Shown one piece after another: positions 62,540-64,000 of a stretch of 64,000 nucleotides of DNA. The number at the start of each line of letters is the position of its first letter. Positions within the stretch are counted from its first letter, which is position 1. The notes under the pieces are model-generated. The model saw only the letters and a program-made list of their open reading frames with translations, made no database searches and was not told where the DNA came from. The translations under genes were made by a program, and so were the position numbers. The stretch is from Siphonodentalium dalli (taxonomy: Eukaryota > Mollusca > Scaphopoda > Gadilida > Siphonodentaliidae). Location: NCBI GenBank assembly GCA_032622095.1, contig CP136065.1, forward strand, positions 59,765,094-59,829,093, given 5' to 3'.

Positions 62540-62637
62540 CTGCAAAGAGAAGACAAAGAAGTTAAAAAGATGTTTGTAAATCAGCTGTCACCAAAAACAA
62601 TATGCTAGTGAAATCTGGTGAAATTGAGACTCAAATA

Positions 62638-62848
62638 CAGTAATGCTCTAAGTAATCGAATTCTTAACCACAGCAGAATTATGGGTAACTTTTCAGGATT
62701 TAGTCGGAAATATGGCTTGTTGCCATTCATCGGAAAGCTCTCGGGGAGAGCTTTCCAATGAATGACAACAAGCCATATTTCCGACTAAATCCTGAAGTTA
62801 CCCATAATTCTGCTGTGGTTAAGAAGTCGATTACTTAGAGCATTACTG
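62638..62848 (+). mobile_element. Family A MITE, full length
   Basis: TA on both sides, CAGTAATGCTC to GAGCATTACTG, 211 bp, with GCTCTCGGGGAGAGC at the tip. It lies about 100 bases upstream of exon W1. Confidence 0.88.
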
Positions 62849-62849
62849 T

Positions 62850-63278
62850 ACACAAAGCAATATCATCGTGATCCAGGAACTAAGCCAAGAGGTTTCAAAT
62901 TAGGTGAAGTCAACTAATTCTTCGTATTTGATTATAAGGAGAACTGTTATCAAGGAAAAGTCACAATCTCTCAAGTTCAATTTAAACCCCAACATTACCA
63001 TTCTTTGATTCAATTAGAATTACCTATTTATAAAATGATTATAGTAAGTAAGAACACCATTATAATCAGAAAATACAGTTTAAATATACTGCAGGCATAC
63101 TGGTATATAATTGTTATGAAATCAGGCAAAAAAAAGCCGTAACTCATATAGAAATAATTTGAGAGAACCTATACTCAACTTTTGTTCTGATAAAATAATC
63201 CACACTGGAGTTATCAATCAGAAACAAATACGACCATTTTTTTCCAACAGGCATATAAAAAAAAGAGAAAGCAACAAT
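62850..63278. other. Intron upstream of W1, nothing recognised
   Basis: AT-rich. I looked here on the minus strand for a signal-peptide exon ending with one codon base before a GT donor and found none convincing. Confidence 0.45.
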
Positions 63279-63279
63279 A

Positions 63280-63418
63280 GAGGCTTGTTGCCATTCATCG
63301 GAAAGCTCTCGGGGAGAGCTTTCCGATGAATGGCATCAAGCCATATTTCCAACTAAATCCTGAAAAGTTATCCATAATTCTGCTGTGTTTAAGGAGTCGA
63401 TTAATTAGAGCAATACTG
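63280..63418 (+). mobile_element. Family A MITE, left end truncated
   Basis: Begins within the left arm (GGCTTGTTGCCATTCATCGG) and has the whole right arm to GAGCAATACTG then TA. Confidence 0.8.
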
Positions 63419-63428
63419 TATATATACA

Positions 63429-63835
63429 CAAGCCTGAGTTTAGTGTGCCTGTTACTTGCAGAATAAGGTCCCCAGAGGGTGAATTTAGTGACGTTATCCC
63501 CCACAGCAGGATAGCATCAACAAATTCACCCTCTGGGAACCTCATTCTGCTATATATAGTCTCAAATTAACATTGTTTTTATTTACTTTTTTCCCTTCTG
63601 GGAAGTTTCTATATTCCCTAATTTGCAGAAGATATAATGCATAATCAAGGTAACTAATGGGTCAACATCACCAACTTCAACTGGGAAACTTCAATCTGAT
63701 AGGTCTCCCATAGCAGAATATGAGGTACCTAGAGGGTGAATTTGGTGATGCTTGCCTGCTGTGCAGGATAGCGTCACTAAATTCACCCTCTGGGGACCTC
63801 ATTCTGCAAATGACAGACACACTATGATCAGGCCT
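63429..63835 (+). mobile_element. Long Family C element
   Basis: CAAGCCTGAGTTTAGTGTGC to CACACTATGATCAGGCCTG. Flanks TATATACA and TATATAGA are an 8-bp duplication with one mismatch. Two palindromes and the middle part (ATAATGCATAATCAAGG) are present, giving a full long-form copy. Confidence 0.75.
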
Positions 63836-64000
63836 GTATATAGACAATATATATTCATGATCAAATCACACAAATGGGTCATATTACGGGACATGGTGTT
63901 CCAATCAGAGCCTGATTTTACAATGATCCAGCCACATCCCTTTACAGCAGATCACATAGCATAAGCAACTTTATTACACAACTGCATGTCACCATATTTT

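Noticed and set aside
60301-60765. A 154-codon minus-strand frame considered as an extra cadherin exon
   Set aside because: It has no cadherin motifs, overlaps the right inverted repeat, and exons W2 and W3 already join in frame without it.
12266-61526. Many similar short reading frames with peptides like CILLYMRGDLWSTRIYKRMHW on both strands
   Set aside because: They are translations of the Family B hairpin, which is open in several frames by chance; they appear wherever the hairpin occurs and have no other support.
1381-63504. Repeated frames with FSGFSRKYGLLPFIGKL or its reverse
   Set aside because: These are translations of Family A MITE arms. No codon bias, no common start, and the element is palindromic.
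62850-64000. Search for a signal-peptide exon upstream of W1
   Set aside because: No Met-led hydrophobic stretch with a proper donor and matching phase was found; the exon is probably outside the window.

Overview
The window is a piece of an animal nuclear genome: AT-rich, with large introns, one multi-exon gene and very dense short transposon-derived sequence. Several repeats are of kinds I associate with bivalve and gastropod molluscs, such as tandem blocks ending in a GACAGACGGACGG-type microsatellite and in GTGAGCTAAAA or GGGGGTATAA. A mollusc, probably a bivalve, is therefore likely, but this is inference.

One protein-coding gene is visible. It lies on the minus strand and crosses almost the whole window, from 62539 down to 186. 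I resolve 24 exons plus one probable 12-nt microexon, all joined by GT-AG introns with fully compatible phases (4,451 coding bases, about 1,480 residues). They encode 14 consecutive extracellular cadherin (EC) repeats. Repeat by repeat these resemble cadherin-23 (CDH23, the tip-link cadherin of vertebrate hair cells), as judged against the human protein recalled from memory. Repeats 1-6 resemble EC1-EC6, the seventh resembles both EC7 and EC20, and the last seven resemble EC21-EC27. The protein would thus be about half the length of vertebrate CDH23, lacking an equivalent of about 13 middle repeats. The signal-peptide exon lies before the first exon, probably beyond 64000. The rest of EC27, the transmembrane segment and the cytoplasmic tail lie beyond base 1.

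Everything else is intron, filled with small non-autonomous DNA transposons that can be classified from target-site duplications (TSDs) seen here. Family A is a palindromic MITE of about 210 bp with TA TSDs. Family B elements have TTAA TSDs and CCCTTT ends and carry a conserved hairpin of about 65 bp. Family C is palindromic with 8-bp TSDs. Family D has TTAA TSDs and ends in CCCTTTCTATACTA. There are also two hAT-like elements with perfect 8-bp TSDs, a family with 7-bp TSDs and CAGGGTTTC ends, several PIF/Harbinger-like elements with TTA/TAA TSDs, one clear and one probable tRNA-derived SINE, and tandem repeats with units of about 122 to 170 bp. Nesting is common and can be ordered from intact TSDs.

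The most notable points are the shortened CDH23-like architecture, the candidate 12-nt microexon in EC2, four repeats lying within about 1-13 bases of 5' splice sites whose signals survive, and a hairpin module shared by elements with different ends. I found no convincing second gene, tRNA, rRNA or CRISPR array. Similarity statements come from reading the sequence and from memory of families; no alignment or database search was run.
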